A stretch of DNA of 64,000 bases, taken from contig NZ_LR594675.1 in the NCBI RefSeq assembly GCF_901827205.1, positions 4,650,001 through 4,714,000 of the forward strand, in the 5' to 3' direction. The DNA comes from Variovorax sp. PBS-H4 (GTDB lineage: Bacteria; Pseudomonadota; Gammaproteobacteria; Burkholderiales; Burkholderiaceae_C). The position numbers and the translations under genes were made by a program. Position 1 is the stretch's first letter, and every line of letters starts with the position of its first letter. Shown in pieces: positions 20,538 through 28,065 of this stretch. Under the pieces are notes generated by a model. That model did not search any database. It was not told the DNA's origin and saw nothing but the letters and a program-made list of their open reading frames with translations.

Positions 20538-22466
20538 CTATCGCCGGATGGCCATGCCCGCATCGACCGGCATTGGAACCAGGATCTCGGCCTTGAACCG
20601 GCTCTTGAGCATCTCGTAGTACGCGGCTGACTCCGCGGCCGAGGTCGCCAATGCGACTTGCTGCGTTTCCTGCTGCGCCATCTCTGCAGCGGGCGGCGTG
20701 CGGGGCACTGTCTTGTTGACGCGAACGACGGCATATCCCTGCGTGCCGAGGTCCACGCCCACCAGCGCGGGCAGCTTGGCCGGATCCGCGCGCAGTGCTG
20801 CTTCGATGACGGGCATTGGCTGCGACTGCGCGTCCACCCGCGACACGGTCAACGCTGCACCAAAGGTCGCGCCGACGGCGTTCGATTGCCAAGCCGCGAG
20901 CTTGGCCTCCCCTTCCGCCTTCGCGAGCGCCCCCGCGCGTTCAGCGACGAGCTGTGCCCGAACCTTGTCCTTGACCTCCTCAAGAGGCTGCGCGCGGGCT
21001 GGGGCGTATTGCGTGACGCGGCCGGACGCAAGCTGGTTGGGACCGATCTCGATTGCCTCGGTGTTGTGCTTGCGCTCCAACGAATCGGGCGCAAACAGAG
21101 CGTTCAGGAAATTGCGGCTGGCCAGGGCTCCCGCCGCGCCAGGCACGGGCGCACGTGACACTTTGTCCGCCGTGCGGATCGTCAGCTTCAGCTTGTCGGC
21201 GGCGGGCTTCAAGCTGTCGGGCTGCTGGTAAACGGCATCAGTGAAGGTCTCGGCCGCCTTGGCGAATTCCTGCGTGGCTTGCTGGCTGCGAACCTCGTCC
21301 TCGATCTTCGCGCGCACCTGCTCGAAAGGCGGGACAACGCCCGGCTTGATGTCGTTGAGCTGGATGATGTGATAGCCGAACTCGGTCTCGACCAGATCGC
21401 TGATCTCGCCCTTCTTGAGCGCGAACATCGCATCCTCGAACGGCTTCACCATGGCGCCGCGCGTCACGAAGTCCAGATCGCCGCCCTTCTCCGCTGAGCC
21501 CGGGTCCTGCGAATTCTTGCGGGCAATTTCCGCGAAGCTGCTGGGCGCCTTCTTCACTTCCGCAAGCAATCCCTGCGCTTTTTCGCGCGCCTTTTCGCGT
21601 TCGGCAGCTGAAGCGCTGGAGGGCGCGCTGATCAGGATGTGGCTGGCACGCCGCTCTTCCTTCGTGCCGAGGCGTTCGCGGTTCTGTTCGTAGTAGGTGC
21701 GCACGTCGGCCTCGTTGACGGCGATGTTCTTCTTGGCGGCCTCGAGATCCAGCACGAGGTATTCGATGCTCGCCTGCTCCGGCACCTGGAACTGCGCGAC
21801 ATGCTGCTTGTAATAGACCTCCAGGTCGGCATCGCTGACAGTGACCTTCGTCGCAAAGTCGCCGGGCGCGAAGCGCGCCACCTGAACCTCGCGCCGGTCA
21901 TAGAAAGCGTTGAGCATGACGGCCGTCTGCGCTGGTGTCGCAAGGGCCGTATCTGCAATGCCCTTCAGCACCTGTTGGCGCACCATCTGCGCGGCAAGCG
22001 CGGCTTGGTGCTGTTCGGGCGTCATGCCGGTGGCGCGCAAGAACAGCTCGCGGTCGAACTGTCGCTTGCCGTCCTTGACGACGACGAAACTCGCCAGGCC
22101 CGGATCGTTCTGAAATATTTCCAGCTGGCGCTGCTCAGTCACCACGAAATGGTCCTGGGCGGCGGCGGCGGCCAGCACGCGGTCGCGCACCATGCGCTCC
22201 AGTGTTCCGTAGCGCTGCGCGTCGGTATCGAATATCGCGGGATCCACGTCCGACCGCTGTTGGCGAATGCGATCGACCTCGTTTCGATGCTGTGCATCCC
22301 ACTCCGGACGACGGATGCTCTCGCCCGCCACGCTGGCGACCTTCTCGCCCTTGTTGCCGGAACCGCTGTACCGGTCGAGCACGCCGACTACGACGAACGA
22401 CGGCACGATCAACAGGAACAAGACAACCATCAGGATTTTGTTGTGCTGTCGGATGAAGTCGAACAT
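20538..22466 (-). CDS. ppiD: Periplasmic folding chaperone / peptidyl-prolyl isomerase PpiD
   Basis: 642 residues from the ATG at 22466; upstream the frame stays open but would run through the tRNA-Val gene. The N-terminus 'MFDFIRQHNKILMVVLFLLI' is a membrane anchor (about 11-30) with the rest in the periplasm. A SurA-like N-terminal chaperone domain is followed by a parvulin domain (about 270-370: 'ASHILISAPSS', 'FAEIARKNSQDPGSAEKGGD', 'FGYHIIQLNDIKPG') and a C-terminal helical domain. PpiD assists outer-membrane protein folding near the Sec translocon. hupB upstream and ppiD here keep the order known from other proteobacteria. Confidence 0.9.
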   Translation of the reverse strand: MFDFIRQHNKILMVVLFLLIVPSFVVVGVLDRYSGSGNKGEKVASVAGESIRRPEWDAQHRNEVDRIRQQRSDVDPAIFDTDAQRYGTLERMVRDRVLAAAAAQDHFVVTEQRQLEIFQNDPGLASFVVVKDGKRQFDRELFLRATGMTPEQHQAALAAQMVRQQVLKGIADTALATPAQTAVMLNAFYDRREVQVARFAPGDFATKVTVSDADLEVYYKQHVAQFQVPEQASIEYLVLDLEAAKKNIAVNEADVRTYYEQNRERLGTKEERRASHILISAPSSASAAEREKAREKAQGLLAEVKKAPSSFAEIARKNSQDPGSAEKGGDLDFVTRGAMVKPFEDAMFALKKGEISDLVETEFGYHIIQLNDIKPGVVPPFEQVRAKIEDEVRSQQATQEFAKAAETFTDAVYQQPDSLKPAADKLKLTIRTADKVSRAPVPGAAGALASRNFLNALFAPDSLERKHNTEAIEIGPNQLASGRVTQYAPARAQPLEEVKDKVRAQLVAERAGALAKAEGEAKLAAWQSNAVGATFGAALTVSRVDAQSQPMPVIEAALRADPAKLPALVGVDLGTQGYAVVRVNKTVPRTPPAAEMAQQETQQVALATSAAESAAYYEMLKSRFKAEILVPMPVDAGMAIRR

Positions 22467-22527
22467 GGATGGGGGTCTCTCCAGCGAAAAAGAAAAAAGG
22501 CGAACTGCTGTTCGCCTTTGCATCGGT

Positions 22528-22603
22528 TGGTGGGTGCTGAGGGGCTCGAACCCCCGACCTACGCCTTGTAAGGGCGCCGCTCTACCAGCTGAGCTAAGCA
22601 CCC
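22528..22603 (-). tRNA. tRNA-Val (TAC)
   Basis: Minus-strand cloverleaf: acceptor GGGTGCT/AGCACCC, D-arm TAGCTCAGCTGGTAGAGC, anticodon arm GCCCTTACAAGGC with anticodon TAC, T-arm GGGGGTTCGAGCCCCT, discriminator A and encoded CCA. It lies between hupB and ppiD on the same strand and is probably co-transcribed or shares their promoter region. Confidence 0.95.
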
Positions 22604-22619
22604 AACCGTGATCCGATTC

Positions 22620-22892
22620 TCAGTTCAGCGCATCTTTCAGCGCCTTGCCGGGACGGAACTTCGGGATCTTGGCAGCCTTGATTTTAATCGCGTCGCCGGT
22701 GCGCGGATTGCGGCCCGTGCGCGCAGCGCGCTTACCCACCGCAAAAGTGCCGAACCCGACGAGCGACACCGACCCGCCCTTCTTGAGCGTAGTACGAATG
22801 GCGCCGATGGTCGATTCCAGTGCACGCGTGGCAGCAGCTTTCGAGATGTCGGCGTTTTTTGCGATGTGCTCAATCAGTTCGGTTTTGTTCAC
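22620..22892 (-). CDS. hupB: DNA-binding protein HU-beta
   Basis: 90 residues, the standard HU length. Start is a GTG at 22892 preceded by AAGGGG; an upstream open frame is not used. The sequence shows the helical dimer region 'NKTELIEHIAKNADISKAAA', the hinge 'KGGSVSLVGFGTFAVGKRAA', and the DNA-binding beta-arm 'RTGRNPRTGDAIKIKAAKIP' with the conserved RNP tip, ending 'KFRPGKALKDALN'. HU compacts the nucleoid and bends DNA. It is followed by tRNA-Val and ppiD. Confidence 0.95.
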   Translation of the reverse strand: MNKTELIEHIAKNADISKAAATRALESTIGAIRTTLKKGGSVSLVGFGTFAVGKRAARTGRNPRTGDAIKIKAAKIPKFRPGKALKDALN

Positions 22893-23136
22893 AAGGACCC
22901 CTTGCAGGAAAAATAGTTGATCGGGTTGCGTCAGAAGCAGTGCTTGCCCCGTGACGAAGCCACGGGGTTCGTATAAGAAGAAAGGACGGCAGTTCTGATG
23001 CGCCGGCAGCGCACTGCCGCCAAGGATTACAACCACTGGTCCCCGGGGTGTCAATACGACGGGACGCCGTGCAATCCGGCGAGGCCCGCGATTCTAGTGA
23101 TGTTTTGCGCGGTTCCTTTTCCCCGTACGGACACGC

Positions 23137-24225
23137 TCACAGCGCGTTCGCAATCGCACGGCCGAGGTCGATGGTGCCCGCGCTGCCACCGATGTCCGGC
23201 GTGCGCGGCGCCCCGCTTTCCGGCGCCAGCACCTTCTCGATGGCGGACAGGATCGCGTCGTGCGCGTTCCTGTGGCCAAGGAAGTCGAGCATCATGGCTC
23301 CGCACCAGATCTGGCCTATCGGGTTGGCGATGCCCTTGCCTGCAATATCCGGCGCCGAGCCGTGGACCGGCTCGAACAGCGACGGCGTGCTCCGATCGGG
23401 ATTGAGGTTGGCGCTCGGCGCGATGCCGATCGTGCCGGTGCAAGCCGGACCGAGGTCCGACAGTATGTCGCCGAACAGGTTGCTTGCCACCACCACGTCG
23501 AAGAAGTCGGGGCGTTGCACAAAATGCGCCGTGAGGATATCGATGTGGAACTTGTCGAGCTTGACGTCCGGATAGTTCTTGGCCATCGCGGCCACGCGCT
23601 CGTCCCAGTACGGCATGGTGATCGAGATGCCGTTGGACTTGGTCGCGCTGGTCAGGTGCTTGCCGGGACGCGATTGCGCCAGCTCGAAGGCGAACTTGAG
23701 CACCCGGTCCACACCCGTGCGCGACATCACTGTTTCCTGGATCACGATCTCGCGCGCCGTGCCTTCATACATGCGCCCGCCGATGCTCGAATACTCGCCC
23801 TCGGTGTTCTCGCGCACGATGTACATGTCGATCTCACCGGGTTGCCGCGCAGTGCCGTCGCGCCGCACCACGGGCGCGACGATGCCCGGCATCAGGCGTG
23901 CAGGCCGCAGATTGATGTACTGGTCGAACTCGCGACGGAACAGCAGCAGCGACCCCCAGAGCGAGACGTGGTCCGGAATCTTCTCCGGCCAGCCGACGGC
24001 GCCGAAATAGATCGCGTCGTGGCCGCCGATCTGATCCTTCCAGTCGTCCGGCAGCATCTTGCCGTGCTTCTCGCAGTAGTCCCAACTCGAGAAATCGAAA
24101 TGGTCGAAATGCAGGTCGATGCCGAACTTGCGAGCGGCCGCTTCCAGCACGCGCAGCCCCTCCGGCATGGTTTCCTTGCCGATGCCGTCTCCGGCGATCA
24201 CGGCAATACGCTTCTTGCCACTCAT
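23137..24225 (-). CDS. Tartrate/D-malate dehydrogenase (isocitrate/isopropylmalate dehydrogenase family)
   Basis: 362 residues. 'IAVIAGDGIGKETMPEGLRV' is the family start; 'YINLRPARLMPG', 'MYIVRENTEGEYSSIGG' and 'DVVVASNLFGDILSDLGPA' with 'FEPVHGSAPDIAGKGIANPI' are the conserved substrate-, metal- and NAD-binding blocks. The loop 'SSWDYCEKHGKMLPDDW' is typical of the tartrate dehydrogenase/DmlA branch rather than LeuB. The enzyme oxidatively decarboxylates D-malate and related 2-hydroxy acids with NAD. It lies 18 bases downstream of a dehalogenase-like hydrolase on the same strand, suggesting one transcript. Confidence 0.88.
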   Translation of the reverse strand: MSGKKRIAVIAGDGIGKETMPEGLRVLEAAARKFGIDLHFDHFDFSSWDYCEKHGKMLPDDWKDQIGGHDAIYFGAVGWPEKIPDHVSLWGSLLLFRREFDQYINLRPARLMPGIVAPVVRRDGTARQPGEIDMYIVRENTEGEYSSIGGRMYEGTAREIVIQETVMSRTGVDRVLKFAFELAQSRPGKHLTSATKSNGISITMPYWDERVAAMAKNYPDVKLDKFHIDILTAHFVQRPDFFDVVVASNLFGDILSDLGPACTGTIGIAPSANLNPDRSTPSLFEPVHGSAPDIAGKGIANPIGQIWCGAMMLDFLGHRNAHDAILSAIEKVLAPESGAPRTPDIGGSAGTIDLGRAIANAL

Positions 24226-24243
24226 GATGTCTTCCTTTGTGCT

Positions 24244-25119
24244 TCAAACAAAAAACTGGAGTGCTTCCTCGGCCAGCGCGTCGGACGCCTCTTCGGGAAT
24301 GTAGTGGCCGCAGGCCAGCGCGGCACCGGACACGCCCTCGGCGCGCTCGCGCCATAGGCTCAGCACGTCGAAGCAGCGGCCCACGGCACCATGCTCGCCC
24401 CACAGCACGCGCAGCGGCTGCCCGAGCTTCAAGCCGGCGGCGATATCGGCGCGGTCGTGCTCAAGATCGATCGTCGCCGAAGCGCGGTAGTCCTCGCAGA
24501 TGCCTCGCGCCGTCCCGGCGATCGCGGCACAGCGCTCGTACTCGGCGAGCGCGTCGGGCGCAAAGGGTCTCAGGCCGGCATGTCGGCTGCCCATCACGCT
24601 GCGGACATAGCGCGCCGGGTCGGACTCGATCAGGGCCTCCGGCAGGGGGGGTGGCTGGATCAGGAAGAACCAGTGCCAGTACGCACGGGCGAAGGCATCC
24701 GATGTCTGCTCGTACATGGCAAGCGTTGGCGCGATGTCGAGCAGCATCAGGCGCTCGACAGCATGAGGATGATCCATGGCAAGCCGGTGCGCAACGCGCG
24801 CGCCGCGATCGTGCGCCAGAACCTGAAAGCGTTCGAACCCGTGACTGCGCATGACCGCCATTGCATCTCTTGCCATCTCCCGCTTGCTGTAGGCAAGGTG
24901 CGCGGCATCGGCCGCGGGCCGATCCGAATCGCCGTAGCCGCGCAGATCCATCATTACCAGCGTAAAGCGCTCGGCCAGCAAGGGAGCGACGCGGTGCCAG
25001 ATGGCAAGTGTCTGCGGATGGCCGTGCAGCAGCAGCAAGGGAGCGCCCTTGCCGCCGACGCGGCCATGCAGGCGGACTCCCTCGCGGAGCACGTGGAAGG
25101 CGGAAAAACCGTTCTGCAT
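24244..25119 (-). CDS. Alpha/beta hydrolase, fluoroacetate (haloacetate) dehalogenase-like
   Basis: 291 residues from the ATG at 25119 (an upstream start at 25197 is possible). 'LLLLHGHPQTLAIWH' is the oxyanion-hole segment; the nucleophile elbow is 'AHDRGARVAHRLAMDHP' with Asp104, Arg105 and Arg108; His149-Trp150 sit in 'YWHWFFL'; a tyrosine follows in 'CEDYRASATIDLEHD'; the catalytic His is in 'CGHYIPEEA' (His272). These are the Asp/Arg/Arg/His/Trp/Tyr positions of defluorinating fluoroacetate dehalogenases. It would hydrolyse a C-F or C-Cl bond of a haloacid to the 2-hydroxy acid. The dehydrogenase that follows uses hydroxy acids, a plausible functional link. Confidence 0.8.
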   Translation of the reverse strand: MQNGFSAFHVLREGVRLHGRVGGKGAPLLLLHGHPQTLAIWHRVAPLLAERFTLVMMDLRGYGDSDRPAADAAHLAYSKREMARDAMAVMRSHGFERFQVLAHDRGARVAHRLAMDHPHAVERLMLLDIAPTLAMYEQTSDAFARAYWHWFFLIQPPPLPEALIESDPARYVRSVMGSRHAGLRPFAPDALAEYERCAAIAGTARGICEDYRASATIDLEHDRADIAAGLKLGQPLRVLWGEHGAVGRCFDVLSLWRERAEGVSGAALACGHYIPEEASDALAEEALQFFV

Positions 25120-25274
25120 CCCGCGATTGTGCTTTGCGTGCCAACCATCACGAGATGTAACAAAGCTCCGCACGCCGGGTGCGAGTTTTCGGTTCACCGA
25201 CGTGCACTTTCGACTACGCCGCTGCGCCGCTCATCGGAAGAAATCGACCATTTGTCGCGCTTTCTGACGCGCCG

Positions 25275-25291
25275 ATGTGAAAAGTTCACAT
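25275..25291. promoter_or_regulatory. 17-bp palindrome upstream of the pilus operon
   Basis: ATGTGAA-AAG-TTCACAT is a perfect dyad 88 bases before the pilE start, in the divergent region between the hydrolase and pilE. It resembles a GntR- or CRP-type operator in form. No convincing sigma70 or sigma54 promoter was found next to it, so which gene it controls is open. Confidence 0.5.
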
Positions 25292-25378
25292 TCTTAACAT
25301 ATCGTCACACTTCCCCGATTTCTGACGGGTCGTGATTGTCTGAACAGAAAGTCCGCGGAAGGCAGTTTTGGAGCGTCG

Positions 25379-25765
25379 ATGCGCAAACAGCACGGATTCA
25401 CTTTGATCGAACTGATCATCACGGTAGCGGTGGTCGCCATCCTGGCCGCGATCGCCCTTCCCAGCTATCAGCAGTACGTCATCCGTTCCAAGCGGTCGGC
25501 GGCGCAGGCGCAGATGATGGACATCGCCAATCGGCAGCAGCAGTACCTGCTCGCCAACCGCGCCTATGCGGACAAGGCTGCACTCGAAGCAGGCGGCTAC
25601 AGCCTGCCACCCGAGGTGAGTTCTGTTTATGACTACAGGATCACCTTGGGTACCGGCACCGCGCCGAGCTTCCTCGTGACGTTCGACCCCAAGGGCAGCC
25701 AACGCAGCGACGTCACGCTCACGCTCAACAACGAGGGCCTCAAGATGCCCCCGGAAAAATGGTAA
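25379..25765 (+). CDS. pilE: Type IV pilin-like protein PilE
   Basis: 128 residues. 'MRKQHGFTLIELIITVAVVA' has the prepilin peptidase site G|FTLIE with Glu at +5 and a hydrophobic N-terminal helix to about residue 30. The remainder 'SYQQYVIRSKRSAAQAQMMD', 'YLLANRAYADKAALEAGGY' and a C-terminal beta-sheet ('SFLVTFDPKGSQRSDVTLTL') match PilE-type minor pilins rather than the major pilin. It is exported, cleaved and incorporated at the tip or along the pilus. First gene of a six-gene operon; its end overlaps pilV by 7 bases. Confidence 0.85.
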   Translation: MRKQHGFTLIELIITVAVVAILAAIALPSYQQYVIRSKRSAAQAQMMDIANRQQQYLLANRAYADKAALEAGGYSLPPEVSSVYDYRITLGTGTAPSFLVTFDPKGSQRSDVTLTLNNEGLKMPPEKW

Positions 25766-26310
25766 CGCTCCAATCACAGCGTGGTGCGACCCTGCTGGAA
25801 GCGCTGGTCACCCTGGTCATCATCGCCTTCGGCTTGCTCGGGCTGGTGGGCCTGCAATCGCGCCTGCAGGTGTCCGAGATGGAGGCCTACCAGCGTTCGC
25901 AGGCTCTGATCCTGCTGAACGACATGGCCAACCGCATCGCGATCAACCGCCGCGCCGCAGGGAGCTACGTCACCGCCACGCCGGTGGGCACGGGCAACTG
26001 CCCCGTAGCCACCGGCAGCCGCCAGCAGGTCGATGCCGCCGAATGGTGCAACGCGCTCCAGGGCGCGGCGGAGACTTCAGGCACCAGCAAACTGGGCACC
26101 GTGATCGGCGGGCGCGGCTGCGTGCAGGACCTGGGCAACAACGAGTATCTGATCACGGTCGCCTGGCAGGGCCTGGTGCCGATCTCTGCGCCGCCCGATG
26201 GCGTCGCCTGCGGCAAGGACCTCTACAACGGCGACGCAGCATCGCCTTGCAAGAACGACCTCTGCCGCCGCACGGTGACAACCCTGGTGCGCATCGGATC
26301 GCTCACATGA
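25759..26310 (+). CDS. pilV: Type IV pilus minor pilin PilV
   Basis: 183 residues. Prepilin site in 'SQRGATLLEALVTLVIIAFG' with Glu at position 5 after the glycine and a long hydrophobic helix. Family features 'GLVGLQSRLQVSEMEAYQRS', 'QALILLNDMANRIAINRRAA' and cysteine pairs ('NCPVATG', 'AEWCNAL', 'GRGCVQD') identify PilV. It primes pilus assembly together with PilW, PilX and PilY1 at the inner membrane. Overlaps pilE and pilW. Confidence 0.88.
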   Translation: MVTLQSQRGATLLEALVTLVIIAFGLLGLVGLQSRLQVSEMEAYQRSQALILLNDMANRIAINRRAAGSYVTATPVGTGNCPVATGSRQQVDAAEWCNALQGAAETSGTSKLGTVIGGRGCVQDLGNNEYLITVAWQGLVPISAPPDGVACGKDLYNGDAASPCKNDLCRRTVTTLVRIGSLT

Positions 26311-27473
26311 AAGCGCCCTCGCACGATCGCCTCCTGCGGCCCTATGCCGCTGCCGCAGCGCAGCGGGGCCTGACCCTGATCGAGTTGATGGTGTCGATCG
26401 CCATCACGCTGATCATCGTGGCGGCCCTGATCACCCTGTACCTCAACGTGTCGCAGTCCAACCGGGAGATGGTGAAGGTCAATCGGCAGATCGAAAGCGG
26501 CCGGCTCGCCGTGTACGTCCTGGAGAACGAGGTTGCGCACGCCGGGTTCTGGGAAAACTACATGCCCCAGTTCGACGACCTGACCCTGACCACCGTGCCC
26601 GCCGACGTGCCGACCGCGGTGCCCGATCCCTGCCTGGCCTATACGGCGGCGAACTGGACCGACGACTACAAGCGCAGCCTGCTCAACATTCCCGTGCAGA
26701 CCTACGAGGACGTTCCTGCCGGCTGCGCGGCGATCGTGACCCACAAGAAGGCCGACACCGATGTGCTGGTGGTGCGGCATGCCGAAACCTGCTTCTCGTC
26801 GGCAGCGCCATCCAACTGCGAGGAAGTCCCCGGCAGGCTCTATTTCCAATCGTCGTTGTGCGCGACGCAAACGCCCTCGACGTTTGAGCTCAACACTGCA
26901 GGCTTCACGGCCATCCAGAAAAAGGATTGCACCACGGCGGCACTCAAGCGCAGGTTCATTTCCGACATCTACTACGTTCGGGACTACGCCGAAACAGTGG
27001 GCGACGGTATTCCAACACTGGTGCGGTCGCGCCTGGACACCGCCGGCGGCACCCCCGTGTATCCGGATCCGGTGGCACTGATCGAGGGCATCGAGGGGCT
27101 TCGCGTGGAACTGGGCTTGGATACCCTGGGCAAGACCGGCGTCGCGGTGAACTACACACAGGCCATCAACTGGCTCGACGCCACCAACAAGACGACACCG
27201 ACCAATCGCGGAGACGGCAGTCCCGACGGCGCGTTCGTGCGCTGCACCACCGGCACGCCGTGCACGGCGGACCAGTTGATCAACACGGTCGCCGTGAAGT
27301 TCTACTTGCTCGCCCGCAGCATCGAGCCCTCTCCGGGCCATACCGACGCCAGGACCTACAAGCTCGGCAGCGCTGCGACGCTCCCTGCGTACAACGACCA
27401 CTACAAGCGGCACGTGTTCTCCACGACCGTGCGCCTGACCAACGTCACAGGCCGAAGGGAGACGCCGCCGTGA
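26307..27473 (+). CDS. pilW: Type IV pilus minor pilin PilW
   Basis: 388 residues from the ATG at 26307 overlapping the pilV stop. The prepilin site 'AAQRGLTLIELMVSIAITL' comes after an extended basic leader of about 21 residues. 'NREMVKVNRQIESGRLAVYV' and 'LENEVAHAGFWENY' are typical of PilW. The body has several cysteines that probably form disulphides in the periplasm. PilW belongs to the tip-initiation complex. Its end overlaps the GTG of pilX. Confidence 0.88.
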   Translation: MKAPSHDRLLRPYAAAAAQRGLTLIELMVSIAITLIIVAALITLYLNVSQSNREMVKVNRQIESGRLAVYVLENEVAHAGFWENYMPQFDDLTLTTVPADVPTAVPDPCLAYTAANWTDDYKRSLLNIPVQTYEDVPAGCAAIVTHKKADTDVLVVRHAETCFSSAAPSNCEEVPGRLYFQSSLCATQTPSTFELNTAGFTAIQKKDCTTAALKRRFISDIYYVRDYAETVGDGIPTLVRSRLDTAGGTPVYPDPVALIEGIEGLRVELGLDTLGKTGVAVNYTQAINWLDATNKTTPTNRGDGSPDGAFVRCTTGTPCTADQLINTVAVKFYLLARSIEPSPGHTDARTYKLGSAATLPAYNDHYKRHVFSTTVRLTNVTGRRETPP

Positions 27474-28024
27474 GAACCACGCACTCGAGCCGGCAGCGCG
27501 GCGCCGCGCTGATCGTCGGCCTCATCATGCTGGTGCTTATCACGCTGACGGTGGCCGTCGCCTTCAATGTCAGCGTCTCCAACCTCAAGTCGGTGGGCAA
27601 CATGCAGGCGCGCAACGAGGCGGTAGCCGCAGCCAACCGGGCCATCGAGGAGGTCGCTGCCTCGCTGTTGCCGCCCAACGCGGACGGCAGCCCATCGATG
27701 GTGGCGCCGGTGGCGACCGCAAGCCTGGTCGACATCAACAACGATGGAAAGACCGACTACAGGGTGCAGATCGCCCCACCGAATTGCGTTCGGGTGACGA
27801 AGGTCTCCGGCGGAGGAGGCGGCGGCACCACGAGCGGCCCTGGCGGGATCACCGGCGGCGGCTCGACCAGCGGCTCGGGACTCACCGCGGTGCCGGATCA
27901 ATACAACGCTGTCTGGGACATCAGCACCACCGTGACCGACGAAGTCACCGGCGCCTCGACCGCGGTCCGGCAAGGCGTGCGCGTGCTCATGAGCCAGGCG
28001 CAGTTCGAAGCGTTCTGCCCCTGA
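27470..28024 (+). CDS. pilX: Type IV pilus minor pilin-like PilX
   Basis: 184 residues from a GTG at 27470. After 'SSRQRG' comes the hydrophobic helix 'AALIVGLIMLVLITLTVAVA', which lacks Glu at +5 as usual for PilX, then 'NLKSVGNMQARNEAVAAANR'. A Gly/Ser/Thr low-complexity stretch (about 106-130, 'GGGGGGTTSGPGGITGGG') precedes a C-terminal strand segment. PilX works with PilV/PilW in pilus assembly and adhesion. Start overlaps pilW by 4 bases. Confidence 0.85.
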   Translation: MRTTHSSRQRGAALIVGLIMLVLITLTVAVAFNVSVSNLKSVGNMQARNEAVAAANRAIEEVAASLLPPNADGSPSMVAPVATASLVDINNDGKTDYRVQIAPPNCVRVTKVSGGGGGGTTSGPGGITGGGSTSGSGLTAVPDQYNAVWDISTTVTDEVTGASTAVRQGVRVLMSQAQFEAFCP

Positions 28025-28065
28025 AGGATTCTTTCTTGCGATCAGACGATGAACAGGTTCGACAA

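Noticed and set aside
22467..22601. N-terminal extension of ppiD
   Set aside because: It would translate the tRNA-Val gene; MFDFIRQ at 22466 is the family start.
22947..22967. CCCCGTG-N7-CACGGGG hairpin upstream of hupB as a terminator
   Set aside because: Short stem and no T run on either strand; possible regulatory site but too weak to call.
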